A stretch of DNA of 64,000 nt from Dipteronia dyeriana (Eukaryota; Streptophyta; Magnoliopsida; Sapindales; Sapindaceae). Location: positions 21,643,098-21,707,097 of the forward strand of contig CM065297.1 of the NCBI GenBank assembly GCA_032871835.1. Direction: 5' to 3'. Shown piece after piece: positions 1-11,507 of the stretch (positions are counted from its first letter, which is position 1; every line of letters starts with the position of its first letter). The notes under the pieces were generated by a model. It worked only from the letters and a program-made list of their open reading frames with translations, was not told the origin of the DNA and ran no database searches. The position numbers and the translations under genes were made by a program.

Positions 1-1777
1 TTTGTTTTGTTGATGACCTTATTATGCATTGCCATGGCTCCCCTTCTTCAGCGCTAGTCATTATGGCTGCCCTTGATGAGTTCTCCTTGTTTTCGGGCCT
101 CCTTGCCAATCAAGCCAAGAGCAATATCTTTACATCCGATTTATCCTCTTCAACCAACCAGCAGCTCACTAACCTCTTTGGTTACACGGTCGGTTCACTC
201 CCCATTCGCTATCTAGGAATCCCTAAACTTTGTCTTCGGAATTGCTCTGCTCTTGTGGACAAAGTTTCAGGCATACTTACCTCTTGGATGAACTGTGGCC
301 TCTCTTATGCGGGTCGCTTGCAGCTCATTATTTCGGTTTTGTCGAGTTTAAAAGTCTTTTGGGCTAGTTATTCCTGCCTTCCTATCAAGATTTTGAAGAT
401 TACAGAACAGAAATTCTAAAGTTTCTTGTGGAAAGGGGTTGAAGGTGATAGTAAGGGTGCAAAAATTTCTTGGTCTGATATTTGTCTCCCTAAGAAAGAG
501 GGTGGTCTTGGAATCAATGATCTCTCTTCTTAGAACAAGGCCATGATGATTAGGCATCTTTGGATTCTGATTTATGGAACGAATAACCTCTAGACTTCTT
601 GGATCAAAGCCTATCACCTCAAAGGCTCTAATCTTTGGGTGGCTAAAGCTCCTTCAACCTGCTCTTGGAATTGGAGGAAACTCCTCTATCTTCGACCAAT
701 TGCTCGTCCTTTAATTCAGCACTGCATTGGTAATGGTTCTCGTACTTCCTTATGGTTTGATAATTGGCATCCGGATGGTCCTCTCCTTTTGAAATAGAGC
801 CCCCGTGTGGTTTATGATTCTGGCCTCCCCCTCAATGCAAAGGTTAATGCCATTGTTCTTATTGATTCTTGGAATTGGCCAACTGCTATGTCCATTGATC
901 TTGTAGAAATTAGAAGTCGGATGCCTTCTTACAATCCTAACTCTAATATAGATGATAGTATTCGATGGCTTCCTTCTTCCAATGGAATCTACTCAGCATG
1001 TTCTGTTTTGGCTTCTCTTAGAGCCCCTCACCCTCTTGTTCCTTGGTTCAAGCTGGTTTGATTCCCTCAAAACATTCCGAGAATGAGTTTCATACTTTGG
1101 ATGGCTGTTAGAGGTAGGCTCCCTACCAGAGACCGCATTCATAAGTATGACCCTGGGGCTGTTACTACTTGTGTTCTTTGCAACTTCCATCTCGAGTCTC
1201 ATGCTCACCTGTTCTTTGAGTGTTTATTCAGTAGAGCCATTTGTACTCAACTTCTGAACTATTGTGGGACTCACTGGATTGGTCTTTGCTGGAATGATTT
1301 TATTGCTTGGGCGTACACCCATTGGAGAGGGAACACTTATGTTATTGTGGCTAAGAAGTTTTATCTTGGGGCTGCTGTTTATCACATTTGAAGAGAGCAT
1401 AATTGCCGCATTTTTGAAGGCACCAAAAGGACTACCTCGGTTGTTGTGCGCTCCATTATTGACACCATTCACTGCCGGCTATCATCTATCAATCTCAAAG
1501 ACCACCCTCTTATTGCTTTGAATTGGAATGTCAACGCCAATTGATTTTAAGGCTTTTCTCTTGTTGTTCTTGTTTTGAGCCCTTGTCTAGCTCTTGCTTT
1601 TTGGTTGCTCGTGTGTTGAGCTTTTTTTAGCCTCTCTTCTCTATCCCTTGTTATTGGAGAGTTTGTTGTTTGATCTTTGTTTCTGGGCTTTGTGTCCCTT
1701 TCTTCTTGGGGTATACCCCTTGTATTTGTACATTCCTTCCTTCTTTCCATGATACTATTTATTTACCCAAAAAAAAA
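1..1777 (+). mobile_element. LINE retrotransposon, 3' part (copy 1): RT tail, zinc-binding domain, poly(A)
   Basis: This is the 3' end of a non-LTR retrotransposon (LINE/L1 type, copies itself by target-primed reverse transcription). One reading frame runs from base 3 to a natural stop at 1542-1544. It opens with the reverse transcriptase catalytic box FVDD at bases 6-17, continues through the RT thumb (LPIRYLGIP near 200-225), and ends with a zf-RVT zinc-binding domain (FILWMAVRGRLPTRDR, CVLCNFHLESHAHLFFEC, about 1088-1230). The frame is never shifted but has six premature stops at 417, 531, 591, 795, 1059 and 1389. The element ends in an A run at 1769-1777. The 5' part lies outside the window. 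A second 3' copy lies at 4079-5352. The flank after the A run is a LARD LTR end, so this LINE appears to have inserted there. Family assignment is solid; it is non-functional. Confidence 0.9.
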
Positions 1778-2135
1778 TTGCCAACACAACTTCAAAAACC
1801 TAATAATCTCCCCCTTAGGTAAATTCCATGTCAAAACTCTTATGAATAAACTAAAACAAATATAACGTAGATTGGTCACAATGAATTTCATACTCCTAGA
1901 CTAATCTTCAACAAGTCTTGAATTTCTTCTTAATCTTCTCTTGTAGTCACCAAAAATATACTTAAAGCCCAAAATATATATACAAGAGACAACAAATATT
2001 GCAAAATAGTATTTGGCCAGAATAAAGCATTTGCAACTCAAATAAACCATGTATCTCTCGCTAAATACATGTCAATCCAAAGTATTCTAGCCAATTCAAA
2101 ACAATAACATGCCACAAAAGTTCAAGTTTAAAAAT
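1778..2135 (-). mobile_element. Fragment of LARD-like LTR element (LTR tip, polypurine tract and adjoining internal DNA)
   Basis: The bases after the LINE tail align with 17825-18180 of the LARD-like element described below. They show the LTR tip (gccaacac...), the minus-strand polypurine tract seen as ctccccctt near 1808-1817, and about 300 bp of internal sequence including a shared 'atgtatctctc' segment. The element therefore reads on the minus strand. It is cut on the left by LINE copy 1 and on the right by a gypsy LTR start at 2136. No coding capacity is visible here. Confidence 0.6.
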
Positions 2136-3152
2136 TGTTAATAGCCATTTTTAATAAGGGACCAAATAGGACTTTTCAATCTACCTGGTACCTAATAGGG
2201 CCTACCTAGTTGGGTCTATATCGGTACCTTGATAAAACTCTCTAAGAAAAGGTCAGCATCACCTCTCCAAGACTACAAGATATCAAGTAGAGCCAGTGAC
2301 ACTATACCTACTGCCTGGCACATCGGTGCCACTACATCTATCTAGTACTCGAGTACCTCGACACCAGCTCGTATTCAGGGTATGTATCCATCCTACCTAG
2401 CAAGAATCATATCACCAAGAAAGCAATAACACGGTAGAATAAGCACCACGCCAGTGGACAGGTACATCAGGGTATTGTGCCACCAGTATACAAAGCAAGA
2501 ATTCTCCTCCAAACAACGTGGAATAAAGGGGTTGACCCCTTCGACATTAAAGCGCAATAATGAGATCGAGCAGATCAACTGATTTGTCCCTGATTCGTAT
2601 TTAAACTCAAATAGAAACATGATGTAACCAACGAGAGTGATTCCTAAGTAAATTAACTTACTTCATTGATGCCAATCAATTTCGGTAACATGGCTAATTC
2701 GTTAGTTTAAATTATGGGGATTTGATTGGGAAGAATTGGAGGATATAAATACAATGCTCAAGTCCAGAGTAAGACATCTGGAATCTGACTCCTGGAGACT
2801 TGTTAGCATCGAGAATCGGGACTAGAACCCCTCAAAGAATTCATCATTTCATAGAGCTTTTCACCACAGAAAATAGTCACTTATCGACACACACGAATTT
2901 GCCATCTTCAGTTGTGTTAGTGTGAAGAGAGACAGAGTAAAATACACCATTGTCATAGATGTATAGCAATAAAATAGTACTTGCTTTGATTCACACTATG
3001 TTTCCCCTGTATTTATCCTTCACTATGACTTTTCCATCACCATCTCTTTTATCACCTAGGTACGAGGTACCTACCCTAACTGCGACCTACCAGATAGCAG
3101 TCTTAAGAGTGTTAACTGAGATTCCTCACCTTGAGCTAATTTTCAGATAACA
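2136..3152 (+). repeat. Ty3/gypsy (Tat-like) 5' LTR, copy 1
   Basis: Begins TGTTAA and ends CA just before a primer binding site. Two related LTR copies occur at 14306-15060 and from 15061, which fixes the left boundary by alignment. It is rich in the palindrome GGTACC, has a TATA-like box (atataaat, 2743-2750) about 400 bp before its end, and a single W-box-like TTGACC at 2532-2537. It would have supplied promoter and polyadenylation signal to the element at 3153-14305. Left target duplication cannot be tested because the matching right LTR end is lost. Confidence 0.7.
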
Positions 3153-3157
3153 CTTTT

Positions 3158-3176
3158 TGGAGCCGATTGTGGGGAG
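3158..3176 (+). promoter_or_regulatory. Gypsy primer binding site, tRNA-Asp-like
   Basis: Directly after the LTR end the bases tggagccgattgtggggag resemble the TGGCGCC...GGGGA primer site used by plant Tat/Athila-type gypsy elements, complementary to the 3' end of tRNA-Asp. Several mismatches show decay. It fixes the plus orientation of the element and the LTR end at 3152. Confidence 0.6.
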
Positions 3177-6100
3177 TTTCCATACCCTTTTGAAAGCTTG
3201 TAAAACTTTGTTTGTTTTTGCAGCATACCTGTATGAGACTTTGGTCCTCCCAAGCGCATCCCGAAACAATAGGGCACCTATCTATCGCTTCCACCTGTAA
3301 GACATAAATAAAGGGAAGAGATCGAAGCATCGTAACTCGGTTATAGCATCTTTAGCTACCGTGCGGACTGCACCTAAAGTCGTAATTGCCCCAGTAGTAG
3401 GCCAGGTCATCCTGGAGAAACAGACCGCAGCCTTCGTAGAGAGTGTTCACCTCCGATTGGCTACAGAGTGTATCACCCACCCCCGGCTCGCAGCAATAGT
3501 TACAAGAAGAGATATCAGTCGACCAAGTACCAAAGTACCTATTTCCGATAGATTGGGACTTTCACTTCTAGTACCGGTCCACAATAGGATAGAGCATATG
3601 CCCCCAGTTCTAGATAGTCCTGCAAACTTTCAACCCCGACAGGTAAAATCATTGTTTGACATCCCAACTAGGGAGCCTTACCACCTGACCCAACCGAAAG
3701 CTTAGGGAAGGCAACCTCGATTCACTGCAGGAGGTAGCAAAAAAAGGACCCAGGAAAATCCTCCCCAGAAGGGAATTAGAATGAGGCTTTTAAAGCATCA
3801 GAGGGGTCTGATAATGAAGATTCTGAGGTAGAATCCAGGAACACTAGGAATAAGCGCCTATGGGACCTGGTAACTAGGATGGCATAGGAGATCCAGGAAC
3901 TAAAGAAGGGAAAACATAGGGAGAGTATAAAGGATCTCTTGGGCGAGATGAACACTTCTTTCTCCATAAGAATTAGGAAGCAGAGCTCCCCCCTAAGTTC
4001 AAAATGGTTTCGGGCAAGCAATCCGACATAGATGACCCCTTAAGCCAGCTAGAGAGCTTTGTACAAGAGATTAAGGTCTAAATTCTGTAGTTTCTTGTGG
4101 AAAAGAGTTGAAGGTGATAGTAAGGGTGCAAAAATTTCTTGGTCTGATATTTTTCTCCCTAAGAAAGAGGGTGGTCTTGGAATCAAGGATCTATCTTCTT
4201 GGAATAAGGCCCTGATGATTAGGCATCTTTGGATTCTAATTTATGGTACGAATAACCTCTGGTCTTCTTGGATCAAAGCCTATCACCTCAAAGGCTCAAA
4301 CCTTTGGGAGTCTAAAGCCCCTTCTACCTACTCTTGGAATTGAAGGAAACTCCTCTATCTTCGGGCAATTGCTCGACCTTTAATTCAGCACTACATTGGC
4401 AATGGTTCTAGTACTTTCTTATGGTTTGATAATTGGCATCCGGATGGTCCTCTCCTTTCTGAATGGAGCTCCAGTGTGGTTTATGATTCTGGCCTCTCTC
4501 TCAACGCAACGGTTAATGCCATTGTTCTTGTTGATTCTTGGAATTGGCCAGCTGCTATGTTCATTGAACTTATTGAAATTAAAAGTCAGATGCCTTCTTA
4601 CAATCCTAACTTCAACATAGAGGATAGTATTCGATGGCTCCCTTCTCCCAATGGTATTTACTCAGCATCTTCTGTTTTGGCTTCTCTTAGAGCCCCTCAC
4701 CCTCTTGGTCCTTGGTTTAAGCTGGTTTGGTTCCCTCAAAACATTCTGAGAATGAGTTTCATACTTTGGACGGCTAATAGAGGTAGGCTCCCCACCAGGG
4801 CAACATTCATAAGTATGACCCTAGGGTTGTTACTACTTGTGTTCTTTCCAACTCCCATCTCGAGTCTCATGCTCACCTGTTCTTTGAGTGTTTATTCAGT
4901 TGAGCCATTTGGACTTAACTTCTGAACTATTATGAGACTCATTGGATTGGTCTTTGCTGGAATGATTTTATTGCTTGGGCGTCCACCCATTGGAGAGGAA
5001 ACACCTCTGTTATCGTGGCTAAGAAGTTTTGTCTAGGGGCTGCTGTTTGTCATATTTGGAGAGAGCGTAATTGTCGTATTGTTGAAGGGACCAAACGGAC
5101 TAGCTCGGTTGTTGTGCGCTCCATTATTGACACCATTCATTGCCGGCTATCATCTATCAATCTCAAATACCACCCTCTTATAGCTTTGAATTGGAATGTA
5201 AATGCTAATTGATTTTAGGCTTTGCTCTTGTTTTGAGCCCTGGTCTAGCTCTTGCTTTCTGTTTAGCTCTTGCTTTGCTTCTTGGGGTATGCCTCTTGTA
5301 TTTGTTCTTTCTTTTTCTTTTTATGATACTATTTACATACCTAAAAAAAAAAGGCTACCATGTACAGAATGTTCCCAACCATACTGACAGACTACTCCAA
5401 GACATGGTTCAAGAAATTGCCCACATGTAGTGTTAACTCCTTTACTAAGTTAACAAGTGACTTTTATGCTCAATTTCAGGGTATTAAACAACGTCCCAAG
5501 GATCCCATCCATATGCAGTACGTGATCTAGAAACGGAGTGAATCGTTCAAATCCTACGTTAATAGGTTCCATAAGGAGGTAATCTAAATGAGGGTCTTCG
5601 TTGAGAAAGAGGCCCTACCAACTTCAGGAGTAACTTTTGGGTCGGCAGGCTATTTCCATCTTTCCCAAAGTACCCACCAGAGATATACCAGGAGGCCTAT
5701 GACAAGGTTGTGGAACTGGTTGAAATAGATGAGCAGCTCTTGGTCAAAATAGAGCACGATGACCTGAGGACTGCCAAGCACCCAAAAAAAGAAATGCCCA
5801 AGCCAACACCAGTCCAGAACATACTTCCCAATTGGTCCATGTACTGCCCCCTACCTTTCCAGCCTCAGTGAAAGCAGTACCCATCAAGGAAGACCCCACC
5901 TCGAGCAATACCTCTTCCCAGGGAAGTAATGTAGACAGCTAAAGAGAATGAAAGATACACTCACTACACCCCTCTCAATGTATCCCACAAAACCACATAC
6001 CTCACCATCAGTGATAAGGAGCTACCTAGGAAGCCCTCTCCAATCAAAGAACCGGCTGATCAACTAAATCACTATAAGTACTGTGATTTCCATGAGGATG

Positions 6101-6380
6101 TAGGACATAACATATCGGAATGTTATAGCCTGCGTAACCAGATTGAAGCACTGGTCATGGGCAGTTGCCTGGTTAACTTTCTACAGCAGATACGGGATAG
6201 ATTCATACAGGGAATGAGATGCAGGCTAAGATCAAGACGGATAAAGAAATGAGGAAGGCAAAGGGCAACAATCTAATGCAGTGAATCCTAGTCATCCACA
6301 CAATCAGTGGAGGTCCTACCTGAGCAGGGACTTCTAATAATTCTAGGAAGAACCAAGCTAGAAAGAACCCCGAATCGAGA
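3177..6380 (+). pseudogene. Ty3/gypsy gag region, broken and split by a LINE
   Basis: Remnant of the retrotransposon capsid gene. Before the LINE insertion (3361-4070) there is an open stretch 3361-3705 and a degenerate lead-in to gag. After it, near 5398-5490, the diagnostic plant gypsy gag core WFKKLPTCSVNSF...FYAQF can be read. A nucleic-acid-binding knuckle typical of Tat-lineage gag, CDFHEDVGHNISEC followed by LRNQIEAL, lies at about 6080-6150. Frames change repeatedly and stops are frequent (for example in 5528-5590 and 5930-5945). The arrangement gag, knuckle, protease, RT downstream supports the call. No functional capsid could be made. Confidence 0.75.
4079..5352 (+). mobile_element. 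LINE retrotransposon 3' end (copy 2) inserted in gypsy gag
   Basis: Closely similar to bases 412-1777 of copy 1, starting at the same SFLW segment and ending with an A run at 5343-5352. It is 5'-truncated, as is usual for LINE insertion. It carries the end of RT and the zf-RVT region (FILWTANRGRLPTR near 4757-4798), one premature stop at 4341-4343 (Trp codon in copy 1), and a frameshift near 4800 after which the C-terminus is read at 5015-5212. Gag sequence resumes after the A run. A short tgtaca is present just before (4060-4065) and just after (5361-5366) the insertion, a possible but weak remnant of the target duplication. Confidence 0.88.
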
Positions 6381-6385
6381 AAGGA

Positions 6386-6718
6386 ATGGATGTTCTCAAA
6401 GTCATCCGGTGGTCACCAGAATCTTCCCAAACAACCCAGACTATCTTTACTGACGCGGACGTGTACAGCATAGTGCAACCTCACGATGACCCTATGGTTG
6501 TCACCGTACATATTACTCGTTGCTTGCCCCACCGCATTCTAATAGACACCGATAGCAGTGTGGACATACTTTTCAAAGACACCTTGCAGAAGTTCAACCT
6601 AAAGAACTATTTCTACAACAGTTGCACTATGCCGCTGTATGGGTTCATTGGGTACTCATTGCTACCAGTCGGGTCAAAAATCCTACCAGTGATAGTGGGA
6701 GAAGCTCTGCTCCAATAG
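6386..6718 (+). pseudogene. Ty3/gypsy aspartic protease domain
   Basis: An open frame of 110 codons contains the retropepsin-like domain of a Tat-type polyprotein. The conserved block HRILIDTDSSVDILF (about 6529-6573) matches the active-site region usually read as hydrophobic-DTGSS-hydrophobic, but the glycine after D-T is Asp here. Downstream, LYGFIGYSLLPVGSKILPV matches the usual flap/second-half region. It follows the gag knuckle and precedes the RT as expected. Flanking stops show it is not part of an intact polyprotein. Loss of the glycine in the catalytic triad should itself abolish activity. Confidence 0.8.
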
Positions 6719-7199
6719 AACCTTTTAACAGACTTTGTCAAGGTAGATACTCCGTCTGCCTACAACGTCATCTTTAGGAGGCCATTCCCATTAGCTCTCA
6801 GCGAGGTTTTATCAGTCTACCATAACATTCTAAAGTTACCGGTTGGTGACAAAGTAGGCAAGGTATGGGGAGGCTAGCAAGCAGCACATAAATGCTATGT
6901 AGTGTATACCAAATTAGCGGCACTAGCCAAGTAGTGAGAATAGGCAACTGTTATGCAAGGACATGAGCCATTAGGAACGGATCTCAATATTCAAGATGCT
7001 ATGGGGAGAGATAAAAGTAGTCAATGGAGAGCTCGAGGTAGATATCTTAGTCTTAGAAGATATAGAGGAGGAGGAAAATGGGTGGGCCAGTGGCCACCTA
7101 ATTCATATGTTAGAGGATATACCAATCAAGGGAGAATACCAAAGTAGTCAATGTATGTGCAGCGCTGGAAGCATGAGTGAATGTGGGTCTGGTTAGACT

Positions 7200-8230
7200 C
7201 CTTTAAAAGTACAGGGACATCTTTGCCTGGAGCCACGAGGAGATTTTAAGGACCCCTATCTCCTTGGCAGCTCATAAACTGGAAGTTGTCCCCACCTTCA
7301 AACCGATCAAACAAAAGCGGTGACACTTCAACTAAGAAAGAAATATTGCGGTACAGGAAGAGGTCGATAAGCTATTGAAGGCTCGATTTTTCAAGGAATC
7401 CCGATACCCTGAATGGATCGCCAATGTGGTGATGGTCACCAAAGCTAACGGGAAATGGAATATATGTATTAACTATACAAATCTCAACTGTGCATGGCCG
7501 AAAGATAGTTTCTCGCTACCAAAGATCGATCAACTGGTGGAATAAACTACAGGAAACAAGATCCTCAGCTTTATGGATGCATTCTCGGGGTATAACCAGA
7601 TCATGAAGCACTTTACAAACCAAGGCATGACCACCTTCATTATCGGGGAGGGCCTTTACTGATATAAGGTAATGCCCTTCGGTCTCAAGAATACAGGTAT
7701 AACCTACTAGCGTCTGATCAACCGACTCTTCCAAGCTATCAAGTAAGGGAAGAATATGAAGTGGGACCAAGACAGCGTGCTAACTTTCCAGTCTTCGAAA
7801 GAGTACCTAACTAGCATACCACTATTAATCAAACCAGTACCAGGAAAGGAGCTATAGATATACCTGGTTGTGTCTGAGATAGTAGTTATTGAGGCCCTAG
7901 TTAAGAAATATGGAGATGGGGTCCAGCAACCCATCTACCACTTGAACCACGCCTAAACAAAACTAGAGAGAAACTACACTCGCTTGAAGAAGCTTTTATT
8001 CGCCTTGATAACCTCGGCTAGGAAGCTTCGCCCTAACTTCCAAGCCCACTCAGTCGCGATGGTTACTAACCAACCTCTAAGTCAATTCCTACATAAGACA
8101 GATGTATCGGGAAGACTGGTTCTATGGCTCTCAAGCTCACCCGGTATAAAATCAAGTACAAGGCCAGAACCATCATCAAAGCCTAGGCTTTTATAGATTT
8201 TGCAGTTGAGTTCTCTATGATTCTCGATCC
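7200..8230 (+). pseudogene. Ty3/gypsy reverse transcriptase remnant with catalytic box deleted
   Basis: Fragments of a Tat-type RT are readable: a fingers/palm segment SRYPEWIANVVMVTKANGKW (7400-7460), the palm Asp block ILSFMDAFSGYNQI (7561-7602), the FGLKN block (7678-7692) and LINRLFQAIK. Next, instead of the YVDD box and connection region, the sequence jumps to the end of the RNase H-proximal part (ELxIYLVVSE, then PIYHLNHA, ERNYTRLKKLLFAL, GRLVLW). About 200 or more codons are therefore missing near 7740-7775. Several in-frame stops occur (for example 7542, 7660, 7708, 7744). Order and motifs give a confident family call; it cannot copy RNA. Confidence 0.82.
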
Positions 8231-10020
8231 CGGTACCTCTCCAAGCATGGACCTGGTCTCCTAAAGAGATCAGGAACCCCCAAACTAGCCTACTAATTGA
8301 GAAGTGTGGACCCTATATATAGACCGAGCAACCAGTCAATCAAATAACGGAGTTGGAATTGTCCTTACTGATCTAGAAAAAGTCAAATGATACCACGGCT
8401 ACAAGTTTGAAATAGCACCACCAATAATGAAGCAGAGTATGAGGCTTTGCTAGCAAAGATAAGAGTGGTAGCAGAGCTCAGGACTAATTATCTCCACGTC
8501 AGGAGTAACACACATTTAGTGGTTAACCAAGTAGGTTGTATCAAGCTAAAGGTGACAATATGGCAGCCTATCTTGAATATGTCAAGAAGCTTAAGACCTT
8601 GTTCAAGGGTTTCAAGATAGAGCAAATACCTATATAATAGAACCACCGGGCAGACATCCTTTCGAAAATAGCTATCACCGGAGGAAAGGCGCTACGCAAG
8701 GGGGTACCTCTCTAGGTAATCTCTCTGTCAAGTATAGCGGAAGGAAAGAAAGTCAACCTCGTGGACCGCCTCTCATGCTGGATGGATCCAATAGTGGACT
8801 ATCTCTAAGAAGAGAAGCTCCACGAAGATCTTAATCAGGCTCGAAAGCTTAAAAAGGTCTAAGCTCGATTCTGCCTGATAGATAGGTACCTATTCCGCAG
8901 AGGGAGTTCCCTTCCCCTACTTCGATTCTTGCATCCTATTGATGCTAGTTGGGCACTTAAAGAGGTATATTTTGGGTATTATGGGAACAACACACGGGGA
9001 GAAGCATTAGCTTACTAGGTACTTCCTATAGTGTACTACTAGCGAACCATACACCACAATGTAAGACAGTTCATACAATCCTAGGAGCCATGCTAGAGGA
9101 CAGCCAATCTAAACCACCTTCAACTAGAGCGGTTGTCCTTTATCAGTACACCATCTTTTCACCATTTGAGGGGTTGATTTGATCAGACCTCTCCCTATTG
9201 CACTTGGTTAAGCTAAGCATGCCATAGTTGCCTTTGAATACTTCACCGGATGGGTAGAAGTAGAACCAATCTCCAAGATAACATAGGAAAATACTTCCAA
9301 GCTCATTAAGAAGAACGTGGTTTGTAGGTTCGGTACCTTGATGGTCATTATCACTGACCTCGACAAGCAGTTCGACAATGCAAGGTTCTAGGATTTCTAT
9401 GAAAGCCTAGGAATCGACCTTCGCTTTATATCTCTAGCTCATCCTCATACCAATGGCCTGGTAGAAGCTACAAATAAGATTGTCAATAAGCTCCTGAAGA
9501 AAAAGCTTCAACAAAAGAAGGGTAAATAGGCAGGAGAGCTTCTTAATGTGCTTTGTGCCTATCGCATAACCAAGAGAACCATTACTGGTGAGACCCCTAC
9601 TCATTGAATTTCAAGGTAGAAGTGGTCCTACATAATTAGCATACACTGACCATTTTCAGGGTTCAGCATTTCAAACTGGAAGGTAATGAGGTCAAGATGA
9701 GGGCAAAACTGGACCCCTTGGAGGAGAAGCAGGAAAAAATGGCAGAAAGGGTAGCAATCTACCAAAGTCGAATTATGCGGTATTTTAATGAGAAGGTTAA
9801 AACCCACAGCTTTAAAGTGGGAGACCTGGTCCTTAGAAAGGTTACATAAAACACCCGGAAGCAATCGGATAGGGTACCACCACCAAATTAGGAACGCTCA
9901 TTCCTAGTAAAAATGGTAATCCGTAATGGGGTCTTCAAGCTGAAAGATATGGATTGATGTCTGATCGATCACACATGGAATATAGACCACTTGAAAAGGT
10001 TTTACCTACAGAAGAGCTGA
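8231..10020 (+). pseudogene. Ty3/gypsy RNase H and integrase, heavily decayed
   Basis: Short motif islands remain after the RT. The linker AVEFSMI (8200-8220) corresponds to the ADF-IxEF signature before the Tat RNase H. WTLYIDRATSQSNNGVGIVL (8309-8368) is the RNase H start. Integrase pieces such as HPHTNGLVEA (9441-9470) are readable with frame changes. The C-terminal segment EVKMRAKLDPLEEKQEKM through KTHSFKVGDLVLRKV and WNIDHLKRFY (9690-10010) is the usual gypsy integrase tail. Stops are dense (dozens). An aataaa at 10106-10111 lies shortly downstream and could be a relic polyadenylation signal. Confidence 0.75.
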
Positions 10021-10223
10021 GATCCCTAGTGGATTCTGACTGGTATCATCCTGGATAGGTACCAATATTGTGCCGCCTAAACAAAGTGTATCGCTATTTG
10101 ATTATCAATAAAGACTCTCCATTTTTCTCCATCTACACTTGTCTAATTTTTAACGCTAAATTTTGCCATGGAAGTTCGCCATGATTGACTTGAATTGGGA
10201 AAGGCTACATGGTAATCCCAATG

Positions 10224-10684
10224 CCTTGGTTTGGCCATCCCCCTCTAGGAAGGGTCTGGTTTATAAAGGCATAGTTACCTACAAGACCAAGGTTGTGAAG
10301 TTACGGCCTTGGTTGCCCGTCGCTACATCGAGACCTTGGTTGGGCTACCCACCTCTAAGAAGGGTCTAGTTCTTAAAGGCATAGTTACCTACCAGATTGG
10401 ATTGAAAAGTTGTGGCCTTCGTTGCCCGTCACTTCCTGAAGACCACGACAATCAAATGGTCATCCTGCTGCCCTGGTCGGGCGACCCCCCTAGGAAGTGT
10501 CTTGTTCACAAAGGCATAGTTGCCTGCTTGACCAAGGTTGCAAATTTGTGGCTCTGGTTGTCTGTTTCTTCCATAATACAGAGATAGCCAAATGGCCCTC
10601 ATATTGCCTAGGCCAGGTACCATCCCCCCACCCCCCGCGTCAGGAAGGGTCTGGTTGGCATAGTTACCTACCAGGACCAATTTC
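10224..10684 (+). repeat. Tandem array 1 in gypsy 3' untranslated region (110-137 bp units)
   Basis: Four diverged units start at 10224, 10334, 10471 and 10607. Each begins ccttgg or a variant, then has ...aggaagggtctgg, aaaggcatagttacctac and a gaccaaggtt segment. Units 2 and 3 are 136-137 bp, unit 1 is 110 bp, and unit 4 is truncated. The extra ~27 bp in units 2-3 contains caaatgg. Location between integrase and 3' LTR is the place where Tat-lineage plant gypsy elements are known to carry hypervariable tandem repeats. No protein is supported; open frames here are chance readings of repeats. Confidence 0.75.
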
Positions 10685-11060
10685 GCCCAAGTACCAGGTT
10701 TCCTTTTATATGGATTATAGGTACCTCGACTGAGCTATAGCCTAAGTACCATCTTTTCTTTTACAGGAACGATAGGTACCTCGACAGTGTTGTTGCCCAA
10801 GTACCAAGGTTCCTGATACAAGAATGCTAGGTACCTCGATCATGATATCGACTAAGTACCGGGATACCATATGCATGGGAATGTCAGGTATCCTGATCCA
10901 TTTATGTACCAACGTATATGGATGTACCTTCCATGTAGGTACCGGGATTCTAAAGAATGAGGTCATGGGTACCTAGATTTATTCGACTAGATTTTCGCCT
11001 AAGTACCAAGATTCCTAGAATGGGAATGCCTGATACCTTGATTCTCCTAGAATAAATAAT
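10685..11060 (+). repeat. Tandem array 2 in gypsy 3' region (55-bp units containing GGTACC)
   Basis: Units start at 10685, 10740, 10795 and 10850, an exact 55-bp spacing three times. Each has a gccyaagtacca start and a taggtacctcga segment in mid unit. Further decayed units continue to about 11060 with shorter spacing. The palindrome GGTACC recurs in most units and is also unusually common in the element's LTRs. Confidence 0.75.
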
Positions 11061-11507
11061 CAGCATTGATGTTTATTAGAAGGGATTTCTGAGATTCATT
11101 GACTAGTACCAATCACCTGTTATGCCATATTTATTGCCCTTATCAAATTTAAGTTTTCTTGTGTTACTAGATATTAGTTAAGTCAGGTATATGCAGGGGG
11201 CATCTTCTCAGATCAAGATTTTGTCAAGGTTAGAGTCATACAAGTTCAACCAAAGTATGAGCCAACCAAGTATGGAAAGAAAAAGGGAAAAAATCTTTTC
11301 TATAAATTAGGGAGGTCATCCCCCGTTTCCAACCTACGTCCATGTAAAAAAAAAATATGATGAAAGTTGACTGGTAAATGATTGAGCTAAGTCATGTATC
11401 CACTTGTTCTTGGTTGACCTCCACCACTGTAGCTCCTTCTGCTTCTGCCTCTCATCCAAGCACAGCATCGCCAACCAAAGCTCTAACTTTCGGATCAGCT
11501 AAGGTCT
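11061..11507. other. Gypsy 3' untranslated DNA without recognisable genes
   Basis: Non-coding spacer between the GGTACC array and the antisense ORF. It holds a purine-rich run (11270-11300) and an A run (11347-11355). I see no motif that identifies a gene. Confidence 0.5.

Noticed and set aside
10163..10733. Overlapping ORFs in gypsy 3' region
   Set aside because: They follow the tandem units and change frame with unit length.
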